From: Phreatobacter oligotrophus
Lineage (GTDB): Bacteria; Pseudomonadota; Alphaproteobacteria; Rhizobiales; Phreatobacteraceae
Length of the DNA stretch: 64,000 nt
Direction of reading: 5' to 3'
Assembly (NCBI RefSeq): GCF_003046185.1
Contig: NZ_PZZL01000007.1
Location: forward strand, 1 to 64,000
Made by a program: the position numbers and the translations under genes. Below, piece after piece: positions 55,453-64,000 of this stretch. Each line of letters opens with the position of its first letter. The first letter of the stretch is position 1. The notes under the pieces were generated by a model. That model saw only the letters and a program-made list of their open reading frames with translations. It was not told where the DNA came from and did not search any database.

Positions 55453-57021
55453 TTACTCAGCCGCGACGGTGGCGTGCTGGGGATGGAGGCGCTGCTGCTT
55501 GGCGGTCAGCTTGTTGAGGGCCGAGAGATAGGCCTTGGCCGAGGACACCAGCGTGTCCGGGTCGGCGCCCTTGCCCGTAAAGGTGTTGCCCTCCGCCTGC
55601 AGCCGCACCGAAACCTCCGCCTGCGCATCCGTTCCCTGGGTAACGGCATGGACCTGGTAGAGTTCCAGCACCGCCTCATGGGGCACGATGGCCTTGATGG
55701 CGTTGAAGACGGCATCGACGGGACCGTTGCCGGTGGCCTGCACGGTCTTGTGCATGCCGTCGAGATCCAGCGTCAGAGTCGCGGCCTGCGGGCCGAGCGT
55801 GCCGGCGACGACCAGCAGCGAGATGACCTTCATGCGGTCCTGGCTGTTGGCCAGCTTCTCGTCCACCAGCGCCTCGATGTCCTCGTCGTAGATCACCTTC
55901 TTGCGGTCGGCGAGCTCCTTGAAGCGGACGAAGGCGTCCTCCAGCTGGTTGTCCGACAGCGAGTAGCCGAGGTTCTTCAGCTTGTCGCGGAAGGCGTTGC
56001 GCCCCGAATGCTTGCCCATGACCAGCGAGGTCGATTTCACGCCGACCGTGTCGGGCGTCATGATCTCGTAGGTCTGGGTGTTCTTCAGCATGCCGTCCTG
56101 GTGGATGCCGCTCTCATGGGCGAAGGCGTTACGGCCGACGATGGCCTTGTTGTACTGCACCGGGAACGAGGTGACGGTCGAGACGAGCTTCGAGGCCCGG
56201 GTCAGCATCCTCGTGTCGATGTTGGTCTCATAGGGGAAGATGTCGTTGCGGGTCTTGATCGCCATGACGATCTCCTCCAGCGCCGCATTGCCCGCCCGCT
56301 CGCCGATGCCGTTGATCGTGCACTCGATCTGACGCGCGCCACCCTGCACGCCGGCAATGGTGTTGGCCACGGCCATGCCGAGGTCGTTATGGCAATGGAC
56401 CGAGAAGATGGCCTTGTCCGCGTTCGGCACGCGGTTGCGCACCATCTCGAACAGGGCGCGGTACTCCTGCGGGGCCGTGTAGCCGACCGTGTCCGGGATG
56501 TTGATGGTGGTGGCGCCGGCCTTGATGGCGGCCTCGACGCAGCGGCACAGGAAGTCGTGCTCGGTGCGGGTGCCGTCCTCGGCCGACCACTCCACGTCGC
56601 CGACGAGATTGCGGGCGCGGGTGACCTGGTTGACCACCATCTCCAGAACCTGCTCCTCGCTCTTCTGGAGCTTGTACTTCATGTGCACCGGCGAGGTGGA
56701 GATGAAGGTGTGGATGCGCGGGCGCTTGGCATGGCGGATGGCTTCGCCCGCCCGGTCGATGTCCGCGGCGCCGGCGCGGGAGAGGCCGCAGACAACGGCG
56801 TTCTTCACCCGGGCGGCGATGGCGGCGACGGCCTCGAAATCGCCGTTGGAGGCGATGGGGAAGCCGGCCTCGATGATGTCGACGCCCATCTCGTCCAGGA
56901 GATCGGCGACCTGGAGCTTCTCCTCCAGCGTCATGGTGGCGCCGGGGCACTGCTCGCCGTCGCGCAGGGTGGTGTCGAAAATGACGACGCGGTCCTTCTC
57001 GGAAACGCTCGTGCTGGTCAT
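55453..57021 (-). CDS. leuA: 2-isopropylmalate synthase
   Basis: LeuA (EC 2.3.3.13) condenses acetyl-CoA and 2-oxoisovalerate, the first step of leucine synthesis. The 522-residue protein has the DRE-TIM barrel with FDTTLRDGEQCPGATM and HCHNDLGMAVANT, the linker GKHSGRNAFRDKL and the C-terminal regulatory domain for leucine feedback. AAGGA precedes the ATG. A 43-bp palindrome 85 bp upstream may control it. Confidence 0.98.
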   Translation of the reverse strand: MTSTSVSEKDRVVIFDTTLRDGEQCPGATMTLEEKLQVADLLDEMGVDIIEAGFPIASNGDFEAVAAIAARVKNAVVCGLSRAGAADIDRAGEAIRHAKRPRIHTFISTSPVHMKYKLQKSEEQVLEMVVNQVTRARNLVGDVEWSAEDGTRTEHDFLCRCVEAAIKAGATTINIPDTVGYTAPQEYRALFEMVRNRVPNADKAIFSVHCHNDLGMAVANTIAGVQGGARQIECTINGIGERAGNAALEEIVMAIKTRNDIFPYETNIDTRMLTRASKLVSTVTSFPVQYNKAIVGRNAFAHESGIHQDGMLKNTQTYEIMTPDTVGVKSTSLVMGKHSGRNAFRDKLKNLGYSLSDNQLEDAFVRFKELADRKKVIYDEDIEALVDEKLANSQDRMKVISLLVVAGTLGPQAATLTLDLDGMHKTVQATGNGPVDAVFNAIKAIVPHEAVLELYQVHAVTQGTDAQAEVSVRLQAEGNTFTGKGADPDTLVSSAKAYLSALNKLTAKQQRLHPQHATVAAE

Positions 57022-57106
57022 GGGTCTTGTCCTTGCTGCGGGGCCGCGGCGGCGTCTCAGCGCCTCACGTCACAGACCCCCGGGTTGCGGGCTGCGGTTT
57101 CGTGAT

Positions 57107-57149
57107 CCCCTGAGCGCCAAGGCCGATCGGCCCTGCCGGTGCTCAGGGG
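57107..57149. promoter_or_regulatory. Long palindrome upstream of leuA
   Basis: CCCCTGAGC (57107-57115) and GCTCAGGGG (57141-57149) enclose a second perfect palindrome, GGCCGATCGGCC (57121-57132). The whole 43 bp can fold into one hairpin or be bound as an operator. No T-tract follows on the leuA strand, so it is not a plain terminator, and no Leu-rich leader peptide is seen. The rest of the 526-bp gap (57022-57547) holds no recognised gene. Confidence 0.55.
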
Positions 57150-57547
57150 CGCATAAGCAGAAGGAGGGAAAGCGAGGGGGTGGCGCGAAGCGCGCGAAGG
57201 CTGATCGGTGCGGGCGCACGGACGATCGGCACGGGGGTCCCTCGACAAACGCGGCATGACGCCGCCGTTGGTCTTGCCTAACCGATCCGGGGGGACCAGC
57301 GCAAGCAGGAAGTCCGGGAGGGGCCGAACGGCAGAGCCGGCGTTAACCCTCGGACCTTCCAGCGAACGGACCATGTCCGAATCGCGGACACCGCGATGTT
57401 GCCGTCATGTCCGCGCGGAAATGGGCAGGTCTCGCCACCCTCGGCCGCGAGGGGCCTGCCAGTTCTGTCAGCCTGAATGCCCAGTCTGGTTAATGGTGAG
57501 GTCCCGACGCGGGACATCGCAAGGACGAAAATCCTCGCGATAGGGAC

Positions 57548-58465
57548 TCACGGGCGCGGGCGGGATTCCGCGTAGATGTTGATCAGCACCCCCGCCACCA
57601 CGATCGCCGCGCCGATCAGGACCGCGATGTCCGGCCGCTCGCTGTACATCAGCCAGCCGATGAGGCCGATCAGCGGCACGCGCAGGAAGTCGATCGGCGT
57701 GACCACGATGGCATCGCCATGCCGGAAGGCATTGGTGAGGCAGTAATGCGCCGTGAAGCCGCAGACCATGATGGCGGCAAGCGGCAGCCACTGCGCGGGA
57801 TCCAGTTTCGGCGCGAACCAGACGGGCTCGCCGATGACGGCATTGGCGGCCAGGTTCAGCGGCAGCTGGATGACGTTCATCCAGAACATGATGGTCCAGG
57901 TGGAATTGGTGCCGGTGAGAAACTTCGTCGTGGTCTGCTGCACGCCGAAGCCCACCGCCGCCAGCGCGACGACCAGCGCCTCGGGCCGGAAACTGTCGAA
58001 GCCCGGCCGCAGGATGACGAGCACGCCGACGAAGCCAAGGACGAGTGCCGTGACCCGCGGCAGCGTCATCCGCTCGCCGAGGAAGAAGACGGCGAAGATG
58101 GCGACCCAGGTCGGCGTGGTGAACTCGATCGCGAAGACGGTGGCGAGGGGGAGGACGGTGAGCCCATAGGCCCACAGCGCCTGCGCGACGAAGTGGATGG
58201 AATTGCGCACCGCATGAATGAGCGGCTGGGCCGGCCGGATGCGCTGCCCCGGATCGGGAGCGAGCACCATGATCGCGGCGAGGATGATCAGCCCGCCGAC
58301 ATTGCGCAGCGCCAGGATCTCGAACAGCGTCAGCGTGCCATGCAGGGCGCGGATCGAGACGGCGATGGCCGAGAAGGACAGCAGCGTTCCGGCCATCCAG
58401 AGCACGACGAGGATGAAGCGGCCCTGGGGGCGGGCGGCTGCGGCGGAGGAGGAAGGCGCTGTCAT
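57548..58465 (-). CDS. DMT-family transporter (EamA domains)
   Basis: This 305-residue ten-span transporter has two EamA repeats (LVVLWMAGTLLSFSAIAVSIRAL; later LAAIMVCGFTAHYCLTNAFRHGDA). Members of this subgroup (RhaT/YdcZ-like S-adenosylmethionine or metabolite carriers) have varied substrates; this one cannot be assigned. The ATG at 58465 is the start; the long frame upstream is not coding. Confidence 0.88.
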   Translation of the reverse strand: MTAPSSSAAAARPQGRFILVVLWMAGTLLSFSAIAVSIRALHGTLTLFEILALRNVGGLIILAAIMVLAPDPGQRIRPAQPLIHAVRNSIHFVAQALWAYGLTVLPLATVFAIEFTTPTWVAIFAVFFLGERMTLPRVTALVLGFVGVLVILRPGFDSFRPEALVVALAAVGFGVQQTTTKFLTGTNSTWTIMFWMNVIQLPLNLAANAVIGEPVWFAPKLDPAQWLPLAAIMVCGFTAHYCLTNAFRHGDAIVVTPIDFLRVPLIGLIGWLMYSERPDIAVLIGAAIVVAGVLINIYAESRPRP

Positions 58466-58579
58466 GGGGCTCGGCTCGAGGGCAGGCTCTGGGAGGCGGC
58501 GCGGCGCCGGGCCTGATGTTCTAAGGCCAAGGCGACCGCCGGTCCCCCGCGAAAAACGCAGGGCCCGCCCCATTTCCCG

Positions 58580-58608
58580 TTGACGCCGGAATGGTCCGAG
58601 ACTATAGG
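58580..58608 (+). promoter_or_regulatory. Promoter of rpsT
   Basis: TTGACG (58580-58585) and TATAGG (58603-58608), spaced 17 bp, give a strong housekeeping promoter. The leader before rpsT is about 75 nt. Confidence 0.75.
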
Positions 58609-58691
58609 GACCCCTCCGTGGCGGCCCCGTGCCGCCGCTCTCGTTTTCTTGCGCCCCGAGGTCTCCGGGGCCAGCCGCCGGGACAAGACCT

Positions 58692-58958
58692 ATGGCCAAT
58701 ACGGCTTCCGCGAAGAAGGCCGCCCGCGTGATCGCGCGGCGCACCGCTGTGAACCAGGCTCGCCGCTCGCGCATGCGCACCTTCCTCCGCAAGGTGGAAG
58801 AGGCGATCGCCTCGGGCGACAAGGCCGCCGCCGCCGCTGCCTTCCAGGCGGCGCAGCCGGAAATCATCCGCGCCGCTCAGAAGGGCGTCCTGCATCGCAA
58901 CACCGCCTCGCGCAAGGTGTCGCGCCTCGCCCACCGCATCGCCAAGATCGGCGCCTGA
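58692..58958 (+). CDS. rpsT: Ribosomal protein S20
   Basis: S20 is an 88-residue helical small-subunit protein that binds 16S rRNA. The sequence starts [17 protein letters not shown] and ends [23 protein letters not shown], which is typical. rpsT upstream of dnaA is common in this order. A clear terminator follows. Confidence 0.98.
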   Translation: MANTASAKKAARVIARRTAVNQARRSRMRTFLRKVEEAIASGDKAAAAAAFQAAQPEIIRAAQKGVLHRNTASRKVSRLAHRIAKIGA

Positions 58959-59008
58959 TCAGGCAGCCCGCCTGGCGGCTCCCGCCGCCGGCCCCGATCG
59001 ACCGCTCC

Positions 59009-59034
59009 AAGCCCGGCCTCGCGCCGGGCTTTTT
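59009..59034 (+). terminator. Rho-independent terminator of rpsT
   Basis: AAGCCCGGC (59009-59017) pairs with GCCGGGCTT (59023-59031), loop CTCGC, followed by a run of T (TTTTT to 59034). Confidence 0.9.
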
Positions 59035-59443
59035 GCTGTTGGCGCGCCGGTATCTGGATGACCCCGTGGGGAACTGTTGCGGATGAGCAACAGAGAGGCG
59101 TCAACCCAAAAATTTTGTCGGCCCACATGACGTGGCACGGAGGGTGCGCTGAACCGGCTAAAGGTCGCTTCGGAAAAGCCCCCGTGAATCAGAAGCTTAG
59201 CCGGGGGACGCCCGTTACGGTGGCGAAACGCTTGCGGCACCCGGCATGACGCTGCGGCAAGTCGCCGCCCCAAAATTCCGCCACGGGCCAAGGCACTTTC
59301 TCAGGCCCGATCAAAATTTGACGATTCATCAGAGGCTTGAAAAACGTCCCCGCCGAACCCGAAATCGCAGAGGGAGTCAAGCGCGCGCCCTTAACCATTT
59401 CTTAATCGAAATCCGTTGCCGGGTCCGGGTGCGCTGTGTATCA
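59035..59443. other. Non-coding stretch between rpsT and the rhodanese
   Basis: No gene is seen in this part of the rpsT-rhodanese gap. It contains a CTGTTGC-GGATGA-GCAACAG hairpin (59074-59093), a minus-strand terminator-like hairpin (59174-59207) and AT-rich tracts near 59300-59410. No DnaA box of the form TTATCCACA was found, so it is not an evident replication origin. Confidence 0.5.
59174..59207 (-). terminator. Terminator-like hairpin for an unseen minus-strand transcript
   Basis: Read on the minus strand, CCCCCG pairs with CGGGGG across a 17-nt loop and is followed by CTTTTCC. No annotated minus-strand gene lies upstream of it within the gap, so it might end a small RNA. Confidence 0.35.
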
Positions 59444-59640
59444 CTTTCATCACTCGGGGGGGCCACCTCGGGCTTCATTGGAAGAGCTGACGATCCGCGC
59501 TTGCAGTCGCAGGCCAGGGACTGTTTTGCCTCAGTCGAGGCAAGATCAGTCCCCAAGCGGTCGCAGTATCGGGGGGTGAAGCCGGAGAACAAAGTCTTCA
59601 GGGTGTCGTCCTTGGACGGTGCCTGGAGCAACCTTGCGAG
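59444..59640 (+). ncRNA. Candidate structured RNA upstream of dnaA
   Basis: A promoter-like pair TTGCCG-N17-TATCAC (about 59416-59444) precedes a segment rich in perfect stems: CGCTTG (59498) with CAAGCG (59554), GGGACTG (59517) with CAGTCCC (59547), and TTGCCTC (59526) with GAGGCAA (59537) around an AGTC loop, all nested. A second hairpin CGTCC-TT-GGACG follows near 59610. No Rfam family is recognised; the boundaries are guesses. Confidence 0.35.
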
Positions 59641-59699
59641 TTGAACATTGGGTTTGACAACTGAGGCGCGCGGCCGCTTGACGGCCGTGTGGATGAGCG

Positions 59700-60146
59700 A
59701 TGTCGCATGCGCAGGGGGCGAATTATGCTGGGGACCGATCGCCAAAAGACTGCCTCGATCATCTGCGGACGGACTCCGCCGCGCAGCTGATCGACGTTCG
59801 AACGACCGCCGAATGGGCCTATGTCGGCTCGCCCGACCTCACCGGCCTTGGCCGTGAGGCCCTCCGTCTCGAATGGCAGGTTTTTCCCGCGATGACCGTC
59901 AACCCGGACTTCGTCTCGACCCTGGCAGCCTCGCTCGCCGCCCGCGGCGTGGCCAAGGATGCGCCGCTCTATTTCCTGTGCCGTTCCGGCATTCGTTCCA
60001 AGGCCGCGGCCATCGCCATGGCCGAGGCCGGCTTCACCGCCTGCTTCAATGTGGCGGGAGGCTTCGAGGGCCCCCCCGATGACAGGGGGCACAGGGGCGG
60101 GTCATCAGGCTGGAAGGCCGAGGGCCTTCCCTGGCGCCAGAGCTGA
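59700..60146 (+). CDS. Rhodanese-like sulfurtransferase
   Basis: This 148-residue single rhodanese domain has [18 protein letters not shown] and the active-site loop [10 protein letters not shown] with Cys94. It may transfer sulfur to cyanide or a protein partner. The C-terminal end is Gly-rich. It lies directly upstream of dnaA on the same strand, about 70 bp from its start, and may share a transcript. A lone rhodanese before dnaA is seen in some members of this order. Confidence 0.88.
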   Translation: MSHAQGANYAGDRSPKDCLDHLRTDSAAQLIDVRTTAEWAYVGSPDLTGLGREALRLEWQVFPAMTVNPDFVSTLAASLAARGVAKDAPLYFLCRSGIRSKAAAIAMAEAGFTACFNVAGGFEGPPDDRGHRGGSSGWKAEGLPWRQS

Positions 60147-60216
60147 CGCCGCTTCCGTCTTCGATCCGTTCATCACCGCGTTAATTTCGTCCAGCCGGAC
60201 CAGATGGGGGACCATC

Positions 60217-61686
60217 GTGTTTGCCACTCACGACACCGTCCGTGAAATCACTGAGGATGCGACCGACACCATGAGCGATTCCATGCGTGCGGGAGCCATT
60301 TGGGAGCGCGTCAGCCGCCGGCTGCGTGCCGAGCTCGGCGAGGACGTGTTCTCCAGCTGGTTCAAGAGCATCGAGATCGAGGCCGCCCAGGGCGACGCCG
60401 TGCGCCTGTCGGTGCCGACCCGCTTCCTGAAGAGCTGGATCGACCACCACTACAAGGACCGCATCATCGCCCGCTGGAGCGAGGAGGCCGACCGCCCCGT
60501 CTCCATCGACGTCGCCGTGCGCACCGCCGCCAGCGCCCGCGCCGTGGTCCGTCCCCGCCCGGTCGAAGAGACGCCGCGTCCGGCCGCTGCTCCCGCCGCC
60601 GGCCGCGCCGAGGCCCCGCAGCTCTCCTCCGTGCAGAACACGCTCGGCGGCTCGCCGCTCGACCCGCGCCTGACCTTCGACACCTTCATCCAGGGCCGCT
60701 CGAACACCCTCGCCCGTGCCGCCGCCCTGCAGGTGGCCCAGGCCCGCCCGACCGACGCCGTGCTGTTCAACCCGCTCTACATCCATGCCGGCGTCGGCCT
60801 CGGCAAGACGCACCTTCTCCATGCCGTCGCCGGCATGGCGCAGGCCGGCGGCCGCCGCGTGCTCTATCTCACCGCCGAGAAGTTCACCTTCGGCTTCGTC
60901 GCGGCGCTGAAGAACCAGACCGCCATCGCCTTCAAGGAGGCGCTGCGCAACATCGACCTCCTGATCATCGACGACCTGCAGTTCCTGCAGGGCAAGCAGA
61001 CCCAGGCCGAGTTCTGCCACACGCTGAACGCCCTGATCGATGCCGGCCGGCAGATCGTCGTCGCCGGCGACCGGCCGCCCTCCGACCTCGAGAACCTCGA
61101 CGAGCGGGTGCGCTCGCGCCTTGCCGGCGGCCTCACGGTCGAGATCGGCGCGCTGGACGAGAACCTGCGCTTCGACATCCTCAAGCAGAAGCTCGCCCAG
61201 GCGAAGCTCGCCCATCCCGGCTTCGACGTGCCGCCGGCGGTGATGACCTATGTCGCCAAGAACGTCACCCAGAACGGCCGTGACCTCGATGGCGCCTTCA
61301 ACCGGCTCATCGCCACCAACCGCCTGACCAGCCAGCCGGTGACGGTGGAGATGGCCGAGCGCTCCATCCGCGACCTCGTCCGCGTCGTCGAGCCGAAGCG
61401 CGTGAAGATCGAGGACATCCAGAAGATCGTTGCGCAGCACTACAATGTCAGCCGCTCCGACATCCTCTCCTCGCGCCGCACCGCCACTGTCGTCCGGCCG
61501 CGCCAGATCGCCATGTATCTGGCCAAGACCATGACGCTGCGCTCGCTGCCCGAGATCGGCCGGCGCTTCGGCGGCCGCGACCACACCACCGTCCTGCACG
61601 CCGTGCGCAAGATCGAGGGCCTCGTCGGCCAGGATCCCGCGCTCTGCGAGGAGGTCGAGGTGCTGAAGCGGCGTCTCAACGACTGA
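60217..61686 (+). CDS. dnaA: Chromosomal replication initiator DnaA
   Basis: DnaA binds the origin and opens it. The 489-residue protein has domain I ([25 protein letters not shown]), a variable linker, the AAA+ domain with Walker A GVGLGKTH (about 192-199) and Walker [14 protein letters not shown] (249-261), and the DnaA-box-binding domain IV with [20 protein letters not shown]. The start is set at the GTG 60217 because GGGGGA lies just before it; ATG 60271 is an alternative. It is followed by dnaN. Confidence 0.98.
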   Translation: MFATHDTVREITEDATDTMSDSMRAGAIWERVSRRLRAELGEDVFSSWFKSIEIEAAQGDAVRLSVPTRFLKSWIDHHYKDRIIARWSEEADRPVSIDVAVRTAASARAVVRPRPVEETPRPAAAPAAGRAEAPQLSSVQNTLGGSPLDPRLTFDTFIQGRSNTLARAAALQVAQARPTDAVLFNPLYIHAGVGLGKTHLLHAVAGMAQAGGRRVLYLTAEKFTFGFVAALKNQTAIAFKEALRNIDLLIIDDLQFLQGKQTQAEFCHTLNALIDAGRQIVVAGDRPPSDLENLDERVRSRLAGGLTVEIGALDENLRFDILKQKLAQAKLAHPGFDVPPAVMTYVAKNVTQNGRDLDGAFNRLIATNRLTSQPVTVEMAERSIRDLVRVVEPKRVKIEDIQKIVAQHYNVSRSDILSSRRTATVVRPRQIAMYLAKTMTLRSLPEIGRRFGGRDHTTVLHAVRKIEGLVGQDPALCEEVEVLKRRLND

Positions 61687-61834
61687 CCCGCGGCCCTTTT
61701 CGACAGGAAAGGCGTGGATAGGGCGGCCGGGACTGGCCTTCCGCTTGCATCATGCTGCGCCGCGGGGTTGACTGACGCCCCTTGTTTTCGGGGTGCCGGA
61801 CAGCCCGGCGCCCCCGTCGATCGGAGCAGCATGG

Positions 61835-62953
61835 ATGAAGGTCACCGTCGAACGGGCCCAGCTCCTGAAGTCCCTCGGGCATGTCCACCGTGTGGTTGAG
61901 CGCCGCAACACGATCCCCGTCCTGTCGAACGTGCTGATGAAGGCGGACGGCACCTCGCTGCGCCTCAAGGCGACCGACCTCGACATCGAGGTAGTGGAGA
62001 CGCTCCCCGCCGAGGTGGGCGCGGCCGGCGGTACCACCGTGCCGGCGCACATGATCTACGACATCGTCCGCAAGCTGCCGGACGGCTCGCAGATCCAGCT
62101 CGAGATGGTCGGCGACAAGGGCACCTTGGCCGTCAAAGCCGGGCGGTCGCGCTTCACCCTCCAGACGATCCCCGAGAGCGACTTCCCCGACATCGCTGCC
62201 GGCGAGATGAGCCATTCCTTCAGCCTGCCCGCAGGCCACCTGAAGCGGCTCATCGACAAGACCCAGTTCGCCATCTCCACCGAGGAGACGCGCTACTATC
62301 TGAACGGCATCTTCCTGCATGTGGTGGAGAAGGCCGGCCAGAGCCTGTTGCGCGCTGTCGCCACCGACGGCCATCGCCTCGCCCAGGTCGAGTTCGAGGC
62401 CCCGGCGGGGGCGGCCGGCATGCCGGGCGTCATCGTGCCGCGCAAGACGGTCGCCGAAGTGCAGCGCCTCGCCGACTCGCCCGACGCCTCGGTGACGGTC
62501 GAGCTCTCCACCGCCAAGATCCGCTTCCGCTTCGGCGAGACCGTGCTCACCTCCAAGTTGATCGACGGCACCTTCCCCGACTATGCCCGCGTCATCCCGC
62601 AGGCCAACGACAAGATCCTCACCGTCGAGAAGGGCGAATTCGCCGCCGCGGTCGACCGCGTCTCGACCGTGTCGTCGGAGCGCGGCCGCGCCGTGAAGCT
62701 CTCGGCCAATGACGGCCGCCTGACCCTGTCGGTGACCAACCCGGATTCGGGCAGCGCGACCGAGGAGCTCGAGGTCTCCTATGAGGCCGACGGCCTCGAT
62801 ATCGGCTTCAACTCCCGCTACCTCCTCGACATCACCGGCCAGATCGACGGCGACACGGTGGAGCTGAAGCTGGCCGATCCCGGCTCGCCGACGCTGATTC
62901 ATGACCCCGCCGGCCCCGGCGCGCTCTACGTCCTCATGCCGATGCGGGTCTGA
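61835..62953 (+). CDS. dnaN: DNA polymerase III sliding clamp (beta)
   Basis: The beta clamp is a ring dimer that tethers replicative polymerase to DNA. The 372-residue protein has three clamp-fold repeats ([32 protein letters not shown] at the start; LATDGHRLA-like [13 protein letters not shown] in the middle; YVLMPMRV at the end). The ATG at 61835 has GGAG upstream. Confidence 0.98.
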   Translation: MKVTVERAQLLKSLGHVHRVVERRNTIPVLSNVLMKADGTSLRLKATDLDIEVVETLPAEVGAAGGTTVPAHMIYDIVRKLPDGSQIQLEMVGDKGTLAVKAGRSRFTLQTIPESDFPDIAAGEMSHSFSLPAGHLKRLIDKTQFAISTEETRYYLNGIFLHVVEKAGQSLLRAVATDGHRLAQVEFEAPAGAAGMPGVIVPRKTVAEVQRLADSPDASVTVELSTAKIRFRFGETVLTSKLIDGTFPDYARVIPQANDKILTVEKGEFAAAVDRVSTVSSERGRAVKLSANDGRLTLSVTNPDSGSATEELEVSYEADGLDIGFNSRYLLDITGQIDGDTVELKLADPGSPTLIHDPAGPGALYVLMPMRV

Positions 62954-62958
62954 CGCCA

Positions 62959-63867
62959 GTGACCGCCCGCATCATCGACGGCAAGGCCGCGGCTGCCGCC
63001 GTCCTCGCCGAGGTCAAGGCGCGTGTCGACGCCTTCCGCGCCACCAAGGGCCGCCCGCCCGGTCTCGCCGTCGTGCTCGTCGGCGAGGACCCGGCAAGCC
63101 AGGTCTATGTCCGCAACAAGGGCCGCGAGGCCGAGGCCGCCGGCTTCCGCTCCGAGCAGCACACGCTGCCCGTGACCACCAGCCAGGCCGACCTGCTGGC
63201 GCTGGTCGCCCGGGTCAATGCCGATCCGGGCATTGACGGCATCCTCGTCCAGCTGCCGCTGCCGAAGGACATCGATGCCGAGACGGTGCTGACCGCCATC
63301 GACCCCGCCAAGGACGTCGACGGCTTCCACCCCGTCAATGTCGGCCTGCTCGGCTCCGGCGCCACCGACCGGGCGCTGGTGCCCTGCACCCCCGCCGGCT
63401 CGATGATCCTCATCGAAAGCGTCCTCGGCCCCTCGCTTGCCGGCAAGCATGCCGTGGTCGTCGGCCGGTCCAACATCGTCGGCAAGCCGATCGCCCAGCT
63501 GCTGCTGCAGCGCGACGCGACCGTCACCATCGCCCATTCCCGCACCGCGGACCTTGCCGCCCTCTGCAGGCAGGCCGATGTGCTGGTCGCGGCGGTGGGG
63601 CGGCCCGAGATGGTCCGCGGCGATTGGGTGAAGCCCGGCGCCGTGGTGATCGATGTCGGCATCAACCGCATCCCCGCGCCGGAGAAGGGCGAGGGCAAGA
63701 CGCGACTCGTCGGCGATGTCGCCTATGCGGAAGCCGCCGCCGTCGCCTCGGCCATCACGCCGGTGCCCGGCGGCGTCGGCCCCATGACCATCGCGCTGCT
63801 GATGGCGAACACCGTGACCGCAGCGCATCTGCGCGAGGGCCTCGCCCGGCCGCGCTTCGGCGCCTGA
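62959..63867 (+). CDS. folD: Methylene-THF dehydrogenase/cyclohydrolase
   Basis: FolD is a bifunctional enzyme of one-carbon metabolism that converts methylene-THF to formyl-THF via methenyl-THF. The 302-residue protein has the active-site region [14 protein letters not shown] (Lys in RNK), QLPLPKDID and the NADP motif [17 protein letters not shown]. It starts with GTG at 62959, 5 bp after dnaN, and the family sequence [11 protein letters not shown] begins there. Confidence 0.97.
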   Translation: MTARIIDGKAAAAAVLAEVKARVDAFRATKGRPPGLAVVLVGEDPASQVYVRNKGREAEAAGFRSEQHTLPVTTSQADLLALVARVNADPGIDGILVQLPLPKDIDAETVLTAIDPAKDVDGFHPVNVGLLGSGATDRALVPCTPAGSMILIESVLGPSLAGKHAVVVGRSNIVGKPIAQLLLQRDATVTIAHSRTADLAALCRQADVLVAAVGRPEMVRGDWVKPGAVVIDVGINRIPAPEKGEGKTRLVGDVAYAEAAAVASAITPVPGGVGPMTIALLMANTVTAAHLREGLARPRFGA

Positions 63868-63877
63868 GGACACCGCG

Positions 63878-64000
63878 ATGGCCCAGCGCTTCGTTGTGGT
63901 CGGAGCGGGGGCCATCGGCTGCTACATCGGCGGAAAGCTGGCACTCGGCGGAGCCGAGGTCGTCTTCGTCGCCCGCGGCGAGCGGGCGGCGGCGCTGAGG
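63878..64000 (+). CDS. 2-dehydropantoate 2-reductase, 5' end
   Basis: Only the first 41 codons are in the window. The start MAQRFVVVGAGAIGCYIGGK has the GxGxxG nucleotide-binding motif with the ketopantoate-reductase (ApbA/PanE) pattern GAIGCYIG. Full members make pantoate for coenzyme A. It follows folD by 10 bp on the same strand. The rest lies beyond 64000. Confidence 0.75.
   Translation, partial: MAQRFVVVGAGAIGCYIGGKLALGGAEVVFVARGERAAALR

Noticed and set aside
59141-59176. Another RpoE-type promoter (TGAACC-N18)
   Set aside because: The downstream element is GAAAAG, lacking the TAA core, and no gene begins at a suitable distance.
59035-59699. Replication origin upstream of dnaA
   Set aside because: No TTATCCACA-type DnaA boxes or ordered AT-rich repeats were found. 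Origins in this order are often elsewhere.

Overview
This window is about 64 kb of GC-rich bacterial chromosome from an alphaproteobacterium, most likely order Hyphomicrobiales (Rhizobiales). The basis is the rpsT-dnaA-dnaN arrangement, an OlsB ornithine-lipid acyltransferase, divergent ethylmalonyl-CoA pathway genes (ccr, ecm), an ECF sigma factor/ChrR pair with alphaproteobacterial promoter motifs, a DUF2336 gene, and palindromic extragenic repeats of a kind common in this order. The genus cannot be fixed by eye.

Positions 1-5071 are accessory DNA: an IS3-family element whose transposase has lost its first catalytic Asp, a 27-bp tandem duplication, a small conserved protein gene, and an HWE-type histidine kinase with an ethylene-receptor-like membrane domain. 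This DNA ends exactly inside comM (yifB), which keeps only its first 279 or so codons. Three tandem 19-bp repeats sit at the junction, as at the ends of transposons with several transposase-binding sites. comM is a known target of Tn7-like (Tn6022/AbaR-type) islands, so this looks like one end of such an island, with its transposition genes outside the window.

Positions 5907-27685 are mostly core genes: gshB-yraN-rsmI with a divergent LpoA-like lipoprotein; a chromate-efflux pair (rhodanese-ChrB plus ChrA); a FixJ-type regulator; a DUF2336 protein; a phosphomannomutase/phosphoglucomutase; OlsB; an acyl-CoA synthetase; a leucyl aminopeptidase; and pheS-pheT. Positions 27748-29533 hold a Rieske oxygenase gene placed between rpmI-rplT and pheST. 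Positions 30633-34518 carry ccr and ecm. Then come a TetR regulator with a clear operator facing a DUF4267-type membrane protein, a second acyl-CoA synthetase, a flippase/acetyltransferase pair, a PpiC foldase, secA, tRNA-Ala(CGC) and an MHYT-PAS-GGDEF-EAL protein.

Positions 47370-53199 form the most coherent system. An ECF sigma factor (RpoE, ECF11 type) and its ChrR anti-sigma factor head an operon with a DUF1295 membrane reductase-like protein and a cyclopropane-synthase-like methyltransferase. Divergent from it are an FAD-dependent oxidoreductase and a DUF1365 protein, and facing its far end is a DUF2177 membrane protein. Three promoters of the form TGAWCC-N18-TAARR, all with exactly 18-bp spacing, lie before the sigma gene, the FAD gene and the DUF2177 gene. 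The cluster resembles the singlet-oxygen (RpoE-ChrR) regulon of Rhodobacter sphaeroides and probably makes modified (furan or cyclopropane) fatty acids. The ChrR protein lacks both anti-sigma-domain zinc cysteines (Ser35, Ser38) but keeps every cupin metal ligand.

The last part holds an AraC regulator, tRNA-Lys(CTT), a ROK sugar kinase, leuA, a DMT exporter, rpsT, a structured non-coding stretch, a rhodanese, dnaA, dnaN, folD and the start of a ketopantoate reductase gene. No rRNA operon, CRISPR array or prophage was seen.
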